Shown here: piece by piece, positions 43,371-52,362 of the stretch
How the letters are laid out: the number at the start of each line of letters is the position of its first letter
Position numbering within the stretch: the stretch's first letter is position 1
From: an uncultured Lachnospiraceae bacterium
Lineage (GTDB): Bacteria > Bacillota > Clostridia > Lachnospirales > Lachnospiraceae
DNA: 63,438 nucleotides
Reading direction: 5' to 3'
Assembly: GCA_902793685.1 (NCBI GenBank)
Contig: CADBEN010000011.1
Coordinates: 1 to 63,438 of the forward strand
Notes under the pieces: model-generated
Databases searched by the model: none
Told to the model about the DNA's origin: nothing
Seen by the model: the letters and a program-made list of their open reading frames with translations, nothing else
Position numbers and translations under genes: made by a program

Positions 43371-44657
43371 ATGGGACTTATCAAAGCAGCAGCATCAGCG
43401 ATCGGCACCGGTCTTGCGGATCAGTGGCTCGAGGTGTTCGAGGCCAATGACATGGGCGGGAGCACAGTCTTTACGAGCGGCGTTCCAGTTCGGAAGGGCA
43501 AGGGCTCCAATACCAAGGGCACTTCCAACATCGTCAGCAACGGTTCGGTCATCCACGTGTATCCGAATCAGTTCATGATGGTGGTGGACGGCGGTAAGGT
43601 CGTCGACTATACGGCAGAGGAAGGCTACTACACCGTACAGAATTCTTCTGCGCCGTCTCTCTTCAACGGACAGTTCGGCGATACGCTGAAAGAGACCTTC
43701 AACCGTATCAAGTACGGCGGAGTCCCCTCCAGCGCACAGAAGGTCTTCTTCATCAACACCCAGGAGATCAAAGGCAACAAGTTCGGGACCCCGAACCCGG
43801 TCAACTATTTTGACACCTTCTACAATGCGGAGCTGTTCCTCCGTGCTCACGGAAATTACTCCATCCGTATCGTGAACCCGCTTCTGTTCTATTCCGAGGT
43901 CATTCCGAAGAATGCGTCCAAGGTGGAGTTTGACGATATCGCGGATCAGTATCTGTCCGAGTTCCTGGAGGCCTTCCAGGCGGCCATCAACAACATGTCC
44001 GCGGAGGGAGAGCGCATTTCCTTCGTCACTTCCAAGGGCAAGGTCCTTTCCGACCACATGCGTACCTGCCTGGATGCGGAATGGACGCAGCAGCGTGGAT
44101 TTGAAGTCCAGAACGTCGGTATTGCCAGCATCTCCTACAGCGAGGAGTCCCAGAAGCTCATCAACATGCGGAACCAGGGCGCGATGCTCAGCGACGCTTC
44201 GATCCGCGAAGGCTACGTGCAGGGCAGCATCGCAACGGGCATCAAGGATGCAGGCAGCAACCCGAACGGCGCAGGCGTCGGCATGATGGGCGTCGGCATG
44301 GGCATGGCAGGCGGCCTCAGCTACATGGGTATGGCAAGCCAGACCAATATGCAGCAGATGCAGATGCAGCAGGGACAGCAGCAGGCTGCACCGCAGATGA
44401 AGCCCGCCAGCGCGGCGGCAGGCTGGACCTGCTCCTGCGGCGCAGTGAACACCGGAAAGTTCTGCTCCGAATGCGGCAAGCCGCAGCCGGCACCGGCTCC
44501 GGCGGCAGGCTGGACCTGCTCCTGCGGCACCGTGAACACCGGAAAGTTCTGCTCTGAGTGCGGAAAGCCCCAGCCAGTCAGCAATGAGTGGACCTGCTCC
44601 TGCGGCGCGGTAAACACCGGAAAGTTCTGCGCGGAGTGCGGAAAGCCGAGACAGTAA
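43371..44657 (+). CDS. SPFH-domain protein with three C-terminal zinc ribbons (YdjI-like)
   Basis: 428 aa. The SPFH/virion-core-like domain covers about 20-290 (VYPNQFMMVVDGGKVVDYTA, QRGFEVQNVGIASISYSEES), then a G/M/Q-rich linker and three near-identical zinc ribbons of the form WTCSCGAVNTGKFCSECGKP starting near residues 351, 380 and 406. B. subtilis YdjI has the same SPFH-plus-ribbon build and recruits PspA to stressed membranes. GAGGAGG precedes ATG 43371. No membrane helix is seen. Confidence 0.88.
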   Translation: MGLIKAAASAIGTGLADQWLEVFEANDMGGSTVFTSGVPVRKGKGSNTKGTSNIVSNGSVIHVYPNQFMMVVDGGKVVDYTAEEGYYTVQNSSAPSLFNGQFGDTLKETFNRIKYGGVPSSAQKVFFINTQEIKGNKFGTPNPVNYFDTFYNAELFLRAHGNYSIRIVNPLLFYSEVIPKNASKVEFDDIADQYLSEFLEAFQAAINNMSAEGERISFVTSKGKVLSDHMRTCLDAEWTQQRGFEVQNVGIASISYSEESQKLINMRNQGAMLSDASIREGYVQGSIATGIKDAGSNPNGAGVGMMGVGMGMAGGLSYMGMASQTNMQQMQMQQGQQQAAPQMKPASAAAGWTCSCGAVNTGKFCSECGKPQPAPAPAAGWTCSCGTVNTGKFCSECGKPQPVSNEWTCSCGAVNTGKFCAECGKPRQ

Positions 44658-44674
44658 CTTGACATCTCATAACG

Positions 44675-44702
44675 TGCAGGTGCGCCTTCGGGCGCGCCTG
44701 CA
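44675..44702 (+). terminator. Hairpin after the SPFH gene
   Basis: TGCAGGTGCGCC-TTCG-GGCGCGCCTGCA, one T-G mismatch pair, UUCG tetraloop, followed by TCTTCTG. A weak terminator or a message-stabilising hairpin inside the three-gene set. Confidence 0.6.
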
Positions 44703-44755
44703 TCTTCTGTAAGGGCAGTGAGGCCGGAAACTGGGCCGGACTGCAGGAGAATACT

Positions 44756-45823
44756 ATGGCAGGATTGATCGTTTATACATGCCCGAACTGCGGCGGCGAT
44801 ATGACCTTCGACCCGAACAAAGGAGATTACCAGTGCGTATTCTGCCGGTCGAGGTTCACACAGGCGCAGATGGACGAAGAGACAAAGAAGCAGAAGGAGA
44901 AGGAAGCGGCTGAAAAGGCGCAGCAGGAGGAAAAGAAGGACGAAAGCGGAGCAGTGGTCTACAACTGCCCGAGCTGCGGCGCCCAGATCGTGACAGAGGA
45001 AAGCACGGCCGCGACCTTCTGTTATTACTGCCACAATCCGGTCATCCTTTCCGGGCGTCTGGAAGGGAAATATACTCCGGACTATGTGGTTCCCTTTGCG
45101 ATCGACAGGAATAAGGCTCTCGGAATCTTCAGCGACTGGATCGCGAAAAAGAAATTTGTCCCGAAGTCTTTCTACAACAAGGACCAGATCGACAAATTTT
45201 CCGGCGTTTACTTCCCGTATCTGGTCTACAACTGTAAGGTCAGCGGATACATCGATGCGGAAGGAAAGCGTGTCGAGCGGAACAGGATCGGGGACATGGA
45301 GGACATTACCACCGGTATTTACCACGTCCGCAGAGACGGAGAAATGCCGGTAAAGAACGTCTCCAAGAACGCGCTCAAAAAAGCGAACAAGATCCTGGTG
45401 GAGGGCGTGCAGCCCTTCGACATGAAGGATCTGAAGCCCTTCAACATGGGGTATCTCTCCGGTTTCATGGCAGAGAAGCGGGATATTGAGCCGGAGGAAC
45501 TCAGGCCGGGCGTGGAAGCGGAAGTAAAGGATTACGCCCGCTATCAGCTGCAGAACAGTGTGGCCGGCTATGAGGATCTGCAGATCACCAAAGATGCGCT
45601 GAAGATCAGCGACGAAGAATGGAAATACGCCCTGATGCCGGTATGGACGGTGACCTACAAGGATCCCCACACGGACAAGTTTTATTATTTCTCGATGAAC
45701 GGACAGAACGGGAAGGTCCTGGGAGAGCTTCCGGTGGATGAAGGCCTGATCCGGAATTACTTCCTGAAGATCTTCATTCCGCTGTTCGTCATCCTGATGC
45801 TGATCAGTTACTTTATCGCGTAA
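44756..45823 (+). CDS. Zinc-ribbon membrane protein (YdjG-like)
   Basis: 355 aa. Two N-terminal zinc ribbons: CPNCGGDMTF with CVFCRSRF (10-37), and CPSCGAQIVTEE with CYYCHNPV (about 73-102), separated by a charged K/E helix (45-65). The middle region (DYVVPFAIDRNKALGIFSDW) is the family-specific domain, and one C-terminal helix anchors it (about 335-353). In B. subtilis YdjG works with YdjH in a membrane complex. GCAGGAGAA precedes ATG. Confidence 0.85.
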   Translation: MAGLIVYTCPNCGGDMTFDPNKGDYQCVFCRSRFTQAQMDEETKKQKEKEAAEKAQQEEKKDESGAVVYNCPSCGAQIVTEESTAATFCYYCHNPVILSGRLEGKYTPDYVVPFAIDRNKALGIFSDWIAKKKFVPKSFYNKDQIDKFSGVYFPYLVYNCKVSGYIDAEGKRVERNRIGDMEDITTGIYHVRRDGEMPVKNVSKNALKKANKILVEGVQPFDMKDLKPFNMGYLSGFMAEKRDIEPEELRPGVEAEVKDYARYQLQNSVAGYEDLQITKDALKISDEEWKYALMPVWTVTYKDPHTDKFYYFSMNGQNGKVLGELPVDEGLIRNYFLKIFIPLFVILMLISYFIA

Positions 45824-45835
45824 GGAGGTGCAGAT

Positions 45836-46720
45836 ATGAGATATCACGGAAAACTCAGAGCTGTCTGTGCCATGCTGTTTGCAGCCATGCTGGCCCTCCT
45901 TTCCGCCACTGTCGTTTTTGCCGCGGGTTCCGACCGTGTTCATGATGCAGCGGGACTGTTCACAGAGCAGGAGATCAGCGAGATCAGCGCCCTGATCGAA
46001 GAGGGCGTTTCCAAAACCGGCATGGATATGGTGGTGGTGACTGCAGCCGACAAAAAAGGAAGAGGTACGCAGGCATTCGCGGACGAGGTCTATGAGACCG
46101 GCAATTTCGGCGTCGGAAGCGCGAAGAGCGGATTCCTCTACCTGATCGACATGGAAGACCGGGTGCCCTGCATCTCCACGGCAGGCGGCGCCATCACCCT
46201 TCTCTCCGACAGCGAGATCCAGAGACTGCTGGACGATGCTTACGATCATCTCGCATCCGGGGATTACGCGGGCAGCGCGAAGGCGGTCATCCGCGACGCC
46301 ATCGGCTCCTATGAGGACGCCGCCGGCAGAGGATGGACCTATAATCCGGAGACCGGCGTCTGGTCGGAGCCGGTGAAGAAACGTACCATGAACCCGTTAA
46401 AGCTTCTGTTCTCCGCGATAGTCTCTGCCCTTGCGGCTTTCGGCGCCACCGGCAAGGTCCGGCGGGAATACGCGATGCAGGATCACGGCAGCAAGACCGC
46501 GGCGGCCGCGGCGTCAGTCCTCGGCGCGGCAGGGGCGGCATTTGTGTTCGCGAACCAGGTGGATGATCTCGTGAGCAAGCATACAGAGCGGCGCGCCTTG
46601 CCCAGAGCGCCCATCGCTTCCGGCGGGGGCGGCGGAGGCATGGGACCGAACGGTCCTTCCACGACCCACACCAGCAGCGGCGGCATGACCCACGGAGGCG
46701 GCGTCGGAAGAAAATTCTGA
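45836..46720 (+). CDS. TPM-domain protein (YdjH/YgcG-like)
   Basis: 294 aa with a signal peptide (1-29, ending VVFAAG), a TPM domain (about 33-155; VHDAAGLFTEQEISEISALI, GMDMVVVTA, GDYAGSAKAVIRD), two hydrophobic stretches around 185-200 and 215-240, and a glycine/serine/histidine-rich tail (GGGGGGMGP, SSGGMTHGGGVG). It follows the zinc-ribbon gene by 12 nt with TAAGGAGG. Third member of the YdjI/G/H-like set. Confidence 0.87.
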   Translation: MRYHGKLRAVCAMLFAAMLALLSATVVFAAGSDRVHDAAGLFTEQEISEISALIEEGVSKTGMDMVVVTAADKKGRGTQAFADEVYETGNFGVGSAKSGFLYLIDMEDRVPCISTAGGAITLLSDSEIQRLLDDAYDHLASGDYAGSAKAVIRDAIGSYEDAAGRGWTYNPETGVWSEPVKKRTMNPLKLLFSAIVSALAAFGATGKVRREYAMQDHGSKTAAAAASVLGAAGAAFVFANQVDDLVSKHTERRALPRAPIASGGGGGGMGPNGPSTTHTSSGGMTHGGGVGRKF

Positions 46721-46829
46721 GCCTTACCGGAAAAACCTGCTGGATACCGCAGTGATTTCGTGTATAATCATAATATGTAAACCGCCCCGGGCGTGTTCTG
46801 CCCCGGATATTCAGGAGGACAACAATATT

Positions 46830-47558
46830 ATGAGAGTGATGAAAAGAATTGCTGCAGCAATGCTTGCCGGAGCTCTGGTATTCTGCCTTGCGGTTCCGTC
46901 CTTTGCGTTCGGCTGGTACAACAGCGGGAACGGATGGATGTACGAGGGAACCAACGGAAACTATGCGAGAAAGAAGTGGCTCAAGATCGGCGATGACTGG
47001 TATCACTTCAACAAAGACGGCATTATGGACGCGAACTGCTGGATCGAGGGCAAGTATTATGTCGGCATGGACGGCGTCATGCTCACGAATACGGTCACGC
47101 CGGACGGCTACCAGGTAGGCCCGGACGGGGCAAAGATCAGAAACGGGGCGAATAACTACGGTGCGCCGGTCACGGCCCCGTCGTCCGCCATCTCCGGCCC
47201 CGGACAGACGTCCGCTTACGTCGGCCCGACCAATCCGAATGTACAGCCTGATCCGCTGCAGGGAGTTCTCAGCGCGGGCAACTACCTCGAGTACAAGGGA
47301 AGCAACGGCCACAACGTGCTGTTTACCCGTTCTTCCCAGGGGATGCTGTTCCTTTCCGTCGCAAACGGATCGGCAGGCCTTTCGGGCACCGAGATCGATG
47401 AGGCAGTCGTGCTCCGCCGGGACGGCGACGGATATATTTTCGGCCACATCGGAGATTCCTCCAGTGAGTTCACCGTTTATTTCGGAGGCGATTCAGTCAC
47501 GCTGACGAACTGCCAGGGCCAGCATGCGCATCTGGCGGGTACTTATTACCGGAAATGA
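46830..47558 (+). CDS. Secreted protein with cell-wall-binding repeats and unknown C-terminal domain
   Basis: 242 aa. ATG 46830 is chosen (AGGAGG 11 nt upstream); ATG 46839 is possible. Signal peptide ending VPSFAFG. Choline-binding-type repeats (GWYNSGNGWMYEGTNG, WLKIGDDWYHFNKDGIMDAN, CWIEGKYYVGMDGVML), a linker, then a beta-rich domain (about 150-242) that I do not recognise. A TATAAT at 46763-46768 gives it a likely own promoter. Confidence 0.75.
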   Translation: MRVMKRIAAAMLAGALVFCLAVPSFAFGWYNSGNGWMYEGTNGNYARKKWLKIGDDWYHFNKDGIMDANCWIEGKYYVGMDGVMLTNTVTPDGYQVGPDGAKIRNGANNYGAPVTAPSSAISGPGQTSAYVGPTNPNVQPDPLQGVLSAGNYLEYKGSNGHNVLFTRSSQGMLFLSVANGSAGLSGTEIDEAVVLRRDGDGYIFGHIGDSSSEFTVYFGGDSVTLTNCQGQHAHLAGTYYRK

Positions 47559-47597
47559 TCCGGCCGGAGTCATCCGGATCACCGAATCTGCAATACA

Positions 47598-47626
47598 GGG
47601 GCTGTCCTGCGGGACAGCCCTTTTTT
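47598..47626 (+). terminator. Terminator after the wall-binding protein gene
   Basis: GGGCTGTCC, TGC loop, GGGACAGCCC, then TTTTTT. The remaining 140 nt to thrC hold only AT-rich promoter-like sequence and a short GC-rich hairpin near 47697-47718. Confidence 0.85.
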
Positions 47627-47769
47627 GATTCCGCGCTTTCCTCTGCTTGTTGTCCATTTGCGCACTTTGGTGTAAGATATATTATTATTTAATCAGCGGG
47701 GACCTGGTCTCCGGCTGAGATAAAACGCGCGAAGTGGAAGCTGAAACAAAAGAAAAGGAGCTACCGTTT

Positions 47770-49260
47770 ATGAAAGAGATCCTGTACAGCAGCACCAGAG
47801 GCGGAGAAAAAGGGCTGACCGCATCCCAGGCGATCCTGAAGGGCCTTGCCGGGGACGGAGGGCTGTTCATGCCGGACGTCATCCCTGCCTTCGATTTTGA
47901 CCCGGAGACCCTGGTCGGAAAGCCTTATCAGGAGGTGGCCTGGCAGGTCATGAAGCTCCTGCTGACTGACTATACGGAGGAAGAACTCCGATACTGCATT
48001 GAGCATGCTTACGATGAAAAGTTTGACACTGAGGAGATCGCGCCTCTGGTCCGGGCCGACGGGGCCTATTACCTGGAGCTTTTTCACGGGAAGACCATCG
48101 CATTCAAGGATATGGCGCTCTCCATTCTGCCCTATCTTATGACCACGGCGGCGAAGAAGAACGGCGTTACCAACAAGATCGAGATCCTGACTGCCACCAG
48201 CGGAGATACCGGAAAAGCAGCCATGGCAGGTTTTGCGGATGTCCCGGGGACCGGGATCATCGTCTTCTATCCGAAGGGCGGCGTCAGCCGTTTCCAGGAG
48301 CTGCAGATGATCACCCAGAAGGGTGACAACACCGGGGTGGTCTCCATCCACGGAAACTTTGACGACGCGCAGACGGGCGTCAAGAAGATCTTCGGGGACA
48401 AGGCGTTTGCTGAGCGTCTGGCGGAGAACGGGATCCAGCTTTCCAGCGCGAACTCCATCAACATCGGCCGCCTGGTGCCGCAGATCGTCTACTATGTGTG
48501 GGCGTGGCTGAAGCTTCGGGAGAACGGGGAGATCGCTGAGAAAGAAGCGGTCAATTTCTGCGTGCCCACCGGAAACTTCGGCAACATCCTTGCCGCCTAT
48601 TTCGCGAAGAAGATGGGACTGCCGGTGAAGAAGCTGATCTGCGCTTCCAACGACAACAAGGTCCTGTATGACTTCTTCACCACCGGAACCTATGACCGGA
48701 ACCGGGAGTTCATCCTTACCACGTCGCCCTCCATGGACATCCTGATCTCCAGCAATCTGGAGCGCCTGATCTATCTCAGCGCGGGTGAGGATGCAGCCTC
48801 AGACCGCGTCCTGATGCGTATGCTTGCTTCCGGCGGAAAGTACTCCATCACCCGGGAGATGAAGAAGAACATCACGGACTTCACAGGCGGCTCCGCGGGC
48901 CAGGATGCTGTGGCCGCAAGGATCCGCGAACTCTATGAGAAGACCGGCTATATCATCGACACCCACACCGGTGTCGCTTCCGCGGTCTATGAGCAGTACA
49001 GGGCGGAGACCGGCGACACGACGAAGACGGTCATCGCCTCCACGGCGAGCCCCTTCAAGTTCTCCCGTGCCGTCATGGGCGCCATTCAGGGAGATCTCGG
49101 AGACATGGACGACTGGGCAGTCATCGACCTCCTGAAGGAAAAAGGAGGAGTCCCGATCCCGCCGGCAGTCGAGGAGATCCGCACAGCGGAGATCCGGCAC
49201 AACTGCGAGTGTGATCCCGGAGAGATGGAAGAGACTGTTGCAAAGCTGCTCGGACTGTAA
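47770..49260 (+). CDS. thrC: Threonine synthase
   Basis: 496 aa from ATG 47770, 9 nt after AAGGAG. It converts O-phosphohomoserine to threonine with PLP. The PLP lysine lies in GKTIAFKDMALS (about 108-119), ATSGDTGKAAM (about 140-150) holds the cofactor phosphate, and NFGNILAAY is present. It is the longer yeast/E. coli-type form. hom lies 7.5 kb away at 56748. No T-box leader is visible. Confidence 0.95.
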   Translation: MKEILYSSTRGGEKGLTASQAILKGLAGDGGLFMPDVIPAFDFDPETLVGKPYQEVAWQVMKLLLTDYTEEELRYCIEHAYDEKFDTEEIAPLVRADGAYYLELFHGKTIAFKDMALSILPYLMTTAAKKNGVTNKIEILTATSGDTGKAAMAGFADVPGTGIIVFYPKGGVSRFQELQMITQKGDNTGVVSIHGNFDDAQTGVKKIFGDKAFAERLAENGIQLSSANSINIGRLVPQIVYYVWAWLKLRENGEIAEKEAVNFCVPTGNFGNILAAYFAKKMGLPVKKLICASNDNKVLYDFFTTGTYDRNREFILTTSPSMDILISSNLERLIYLSAGEDAASDRVLMRMLASGGKYSITREMKKNITDFTGGSAGQDAVAARIRELYEKTGYIIDTHTGVASAVYEQYRAETGDTTKTVIASTASPFKFSRAVMGAIQGDLGDMDDWAVIDLLKEKGGVPIPPAVEEIRTAEIRHNCECDPGEMEETVAKLLGL

Positions 49261-49272
49261 GGAGAGTTCCAG

Positions 49273-51390
49273 ATGAGTGAAATTATCAGTGTACCGGAGA
49301 TCTTTGGCTGCAATGTATTCAACGATACTGCCATGCGGGAGTATCTGCCGAAGAATGTGTACAAAAAGCTCAGACAGATCATAGACAACGGAGAAGAACT
49401 GGATCCGAAGATCGCGGACAGTGTTGCCCACGGAATGAAGGAGTGGGCCATCAGCCGCGGCGCGACCCATTATTCCCACTGGTTCCAGCCCCTTAACGGC
49501 GCCACGGCCGAGAAGCACGATTCCTTCATCACGGCACCGGGAAATCTCGGGAACGTCATGATGGAATTCTCCGGCAAAGAGCTGGTCAAGGGCGAGCCGG
49601 ACGCTTCCAGCTTCCCTTCCGGCGGACTCCGGGCCACCTTTGAAGCCCGCGGCTACACTGCCTGGGACTGCACGAGCCCTGCTTTTATCCGGGAGGATTC
49701 TCTCGGCGTGACCCTGTTCATCCCCACCGCATTCTGCTCCTACACCGGGGAAGCCCTGGACAAGAAGACCCCGCTGCTGCGGTCGATGCAGGCCATTGAC
49801 AAGCAGGCTATCCGGCTGCTCCGCCTGTTCGGAAACAACCACAGCACACGCGTGGTGCCGAATGTCGGCGCCGAGCAGGAGTATTTCATCATAGACCGTG
49901 AGAAATACCTGAAGCGGAAGGACCTGATCTACGCCGGACGCACCCTGTTCGGCACCATGCCGGCCAAGGGGCAGGAGATGGACGATCACTATTTCGGCCG
50001 CATCCGGGAGCGGATCGGCGGTTTTATGCACGATGTCGACCTGGAGCTCTGGAAGCTCGGCGTTCCCGCGAAAACGGAGCACAACGAGGTGGCGCCCGCC
50101 CAGCACGAGCTGGCGCCGATCTATGAAGAGTGCAATGTCGCCACGGACCACAACCAGATCATGATGGAGGTCATGAAGCGGGTCGCGGAGCAGCACGGCC
50201 TGACCTGCCTCCTGCATGAGAAGCCCTTCGCCGGGATCAGCGGCTCTGGCAAGCACAACAACTGGTCACTCTCGACAGATGACGGCATCAACCTCCTGAA
50301 TCCGGGAGATACGCCCCACGAAAACGTGCAGTTCCTTCTTGTCCTCGCCTGCATCATGAAGGCAGTGGACGATCATGCGGGACTGCTCAGGATGTCCGCG
50401 GCCAATGTCGGAAACGACCACCGTCTCGGCGCCAGCGAGGCGCCGCCGGCCATCATTTCGATCTTCGTCGGGGACCAGCTGGAGGATGTCATCGACCAGC
50501 TCTGCACCACGGGCACGGCGACCCATTCGATCCACGGCGCGAAGCTGAATACCGGTGTCGCCACGCTGCCGGATTTCGACAAGGACGCCACGGACCGGAA
50601 CCGCACCTCGCCCTTTGCTTTCACCGGAAACAAGTTCGAGTTCCGTATGGTGGGCTCCTCCGATTCCATTGCCAGCGCCAACATCGTCCTCAACACCATC
50701 GTCGCGGAGGCATTCTGCGAGGCGGCGGACGTGCTGGAGAAGGCGGAGGATTTCAGTGAGACGGTCCATGATCTGATCAAGCGGCTCATGATCGAGCACC
50801 GGCGCATCATCTTCAACGGAAACGGCTACACTGAGGAATGGGTCCAGGAGGCGGCGCGCCGCGGCCTTCCGAACTTTCCGGCCATGGTGGACGCGATCCC
50901 GCAGATGCTCACTCCGAAGTCCGTCCGGCTCTATGAGCGCTTCGGCGTCTACACGAAAGCTGAGCTGGAATCCCGTTCCGAGATCGACTACGACATCTAC
51001 TCCAAGCAGATAAACGTCGAAGCCCGGGCAATGATCAATATTTCCAGCAAGAGCATTCTTCCCGCGGTGATCCGGTATACCACGGTGCTCGCGGACTCCG
51101 TGAAGACGGTGACGGAAGCATGTCCGGAGGCGGATGCCAGCGTTCAGCGGGAACTGCTGGTGGAGTGCTGCAGACTCCTGAAACAGGCGCGGGAGGCTGT
51201 GAAAAACCTGACAGAAGAGACAGACCGGGCGGTGGCCATCACCTCCGCCGCAGAGCGGGCCCACGCGTACCACGACAGGGTGGCGCCGGCCATGGCAGCG
51301 CTCCGGGCGCCCATCGATGCGCTGGAGCTGAAGGTGGAGAAGAAGTTCTGGCCGATGCCGAGCTACGGAGATATTCTGTACGAGGTCTGA
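49273..51390 (+). CDS. glnN: Glutamine synthetase type III
   Basis: 705 aa, far longer than type I (about 445-470). It has the type III pattern: NVFNDTAMREYLP at the start, GATHYSHWFQPLNG, VGAEQEYFIID (metal-binding glutamates), KTEHNEVAPAQHELAPIYE, SGSGKHNNWSLST and NVGNDHRLGASEAPPAI. It makes glutamine from glutamate, ammonia and ATP as a large oligomer. GGAGAG precedes ATG 49273, 12 nt after thrC, so the two are probably cotranscribed. Confidence 0.96.
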   Translation: MSEIISVPEIFGCNVFNDTAMREYLPKNVYKKLRQIIDNGEELDPKIADSVAHGMKEWAISRGATHYSHWFQPLNGATAEKHDSFITAPGNLGNVMMEFSGKELVKGEPDASSFPSGGLRATFEARGYTAWDCTSPAFIREDSLGVTLFIPTAFCSYTGEALDKKTPLLRSMQAIDKQAIRLLRLFGNNHSTRVVPNVGAEQEYFIIDREKYLKRKDLIYAGRTLFGTMPAKGQEMDDHYFGRIRERIGGFMHDVDLELWKLGVPAKTEHNEVAPAQHELAPIYEECNVATDHNQIMMEVMKRVAEQHGLTCLLHEKPFAGISGSGKHNNWSLSTDDGINLLNPGDTPHENVQFLLVLACIMKAVDDHAGLLRMSAANVGNDHRLGASEAPPAIISIFVGDQLEDVIDQLCTTGTATHSIHGAKLNTGVATLPDFDKDATDRNRTSPFAFTGNKFEFRMVGSSDSIASANIVLNTIVAEAFCEAADVLEKAEDFSETVHDLIKRLMIEHRRIIFNGNGYTEEWVQEAARRGLPNFPAMVDAIPQMLTPKSVRLYERFGVYTKAELESRSEIDYDIYSKQINVEARAMINISSKSILPAVIRYTTVLADSVKTVTEACPEADASVQRELLVECCRLLKQAREAVKNLTEETDRAVAITSAAERAHAYHDRVAPAMAALRAPIDALELKVEKKFWPMPSYGDILYEV

Positions 51391-51401
51391 CCTGAAAAAA
51401 G

Positions 51402-51437
51402 AAACACAGTCCGGAACGGATTCCGGGCTGTGTTTTA
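51402..51437 (+). terminator. Terminator of glnN
   Basis: AAACACAGTCCGGAA (51402-51416), loop CGGA, TTCCGGGCTGTGTTT (51421-51435), then T-rich. Nearly perfect 15-bp stem. Confidence 0.88.
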
Positions 51438-51449
51438 TCTTGAATGCGG

Positions 51450-51481
51450 AAAAGCCCCGGAATGCAGATGCATTCCGGGGC
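51450..51481 (-). terminator. Terminator of hpf
   Basis: Perfect 13-bp stem GCCCCGGAATGCA/TGCATTCCGGGGC with 2-nt turn; on the minus strand TTTT follows at once. It lies 30 nt past the hpf stop. Confidence 0.82.
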
Positions 51482-51510
51482 AGGTTTTGATTGATGATTT
51501 AAAAGGAGCG

Positions 51511-52038
51511 TCAGACTTCCGGCTCGATGAGACCGTAGGTGCCGTCCTTTCTCTTGTAGACGACATTGACAGCTTCCGTGTCGGCGTTCAGGAAGACGAA
51601 GAAGCTGTGTCCGAGCATCTCCATCTGGAGGCAGGCCTCTTCCGGATCCATCGGCTTGACCGCGAATTTCTTGCTGCGGACGATCACGATCTCCTCGTCA
51701 GCCTCAGCCTCTTCCTCGGCGAAAAGATCGGAGAAGGGCAGGGCAGCCTGCTTCTTGTCGATGAGCTTCGTCTTGAACTTCTTGATCTGCTTCTCGATGT
51801 CTTCCTCGACGAGGTCGATCGATGCGTAGAAGTCGTCAGTCGCTTCCTCTGCGCGGATGAAGCCGGTCTTGGTCGGAATGGTGACCTCGATCTTGTCCAG
51901 GTCCTTGACCGTGCTGAGCACGACGCGGACCTCTGTGTCAGGTGCGAAATATTTTTCAAGTTTGGTGAGCTTCTTGGTCACCTGATTTTTTAATCCGTTC
52001 GTGAGGTCGATGTTCCTTCCGGTCATGGTAATACGCAT
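51511..52038 (-). CDS. hpf: Long-form ribosome hibernation promoting factor
   Basis: 175 aa from ATG 52038, 9 nt after AAGGAG. N-terminal S30AE domain (1-100; MRITMTGRNIDLTNGLKNQV, KLEKYFAPDTEVRVVL) and the long-form C-terminal domain (120-175; IVRSKKFAVKPMDPEEACLQ, FVFLNADTEAVNVVYKRKDG) that dimerises 70S ribosomes to 100S in stationary phase. It is divergent from secA, a classic Firmicutes linkage. Confidence 0.95.
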   Translation of the reverse strand: MRITMTGRNIDLTNGLKNQVTKKLTKLEKYFAPDTEVRVVLSTVKDLDKIEVTIPTKTGFIRAEEATDDFYASIDLVEEDIEKQIKKFKTKLIDKKQAALPFSDLFAEEEAEADEEIVIVRSKKFAVKPMDPEEACLQMEMLGHSFFVFLNADTEAVNVVYKRKDGTYGLIEPEV

Positions 52039-52119
52039 AATCATCAACTCCTTTTCGCGAAATATTTGTTGCTGATTTAAGTATATCACACTTTACATCA
52101 TTTTTCCGTTTTCCGGGGA

Positions 52120-52173
52120 AAATGAGCGAAATAAGTCCGGTGAGCAAGTTCCCCGGCCTTAGTACGCTCATTT
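52120..52173. repeat. Inverted repeat in the hpf-secA intergenic region
   Basis: AAATGAGCG (52120-52128) and its exact complement CGCTCATTT (52165-52173) enclose 36 nt that also hold CCGG pairs. It lies 80 nt upstream of hpf, so it may be in its leader or be a binding site. Confidence 0.5.
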
Positions 52174-52214
52174 CCTTCGAGGTGACGGTTATTTTCAAAA
52201 CTTTCATGCAAAAC

Positions 52215-52243
52215 TGTGGATAATGTGGAAAAACTGTGCATAA
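52215..52243 (+). promoter_or_regulatory. Cluster of three DnaA-box-like 9-mers
   Basis: In one orientation: TGTGGATAA (52215-52223, exact complement of the TTATCCACA consensus), TGTGGAAAA (52224-52232) and TGTGCATAA (52235-52243), the last two being single-base variants. The cluster lies in the 324-nt hpf-secA gap, with a TATAAT at 52282-52287 downstream. No AT-rich unwinding region, dnaA or dnaN is nearby, so it is not an origin; a DnaA-responsive or titration site is possible. Confidence 0.5.
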
Positions 52244-52362
52244 GTACAGGCTTTATGAAGAATTTGTAAATTCAGATACCTTATAATTGAAGTTCGCAGG
52301 GGCGAATGCTAAAATATAACGGTTATGTTACGATAGGATCCTTATGTACAGGAGAAATATAT

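Noticed and set aside
47627-47769. T-box leader before thrC
   Set aside because: The gap is too short and lacks the conserved T-box bulge; only a small GC-rich hairpin is present.
52045-52362. Replication origin suggested by DnaA-like boxes
   Set aside because: No dnaA, dnaN, gyrase genes or extended AT-rich unwinding region nearby; only three boxes in one orientation.
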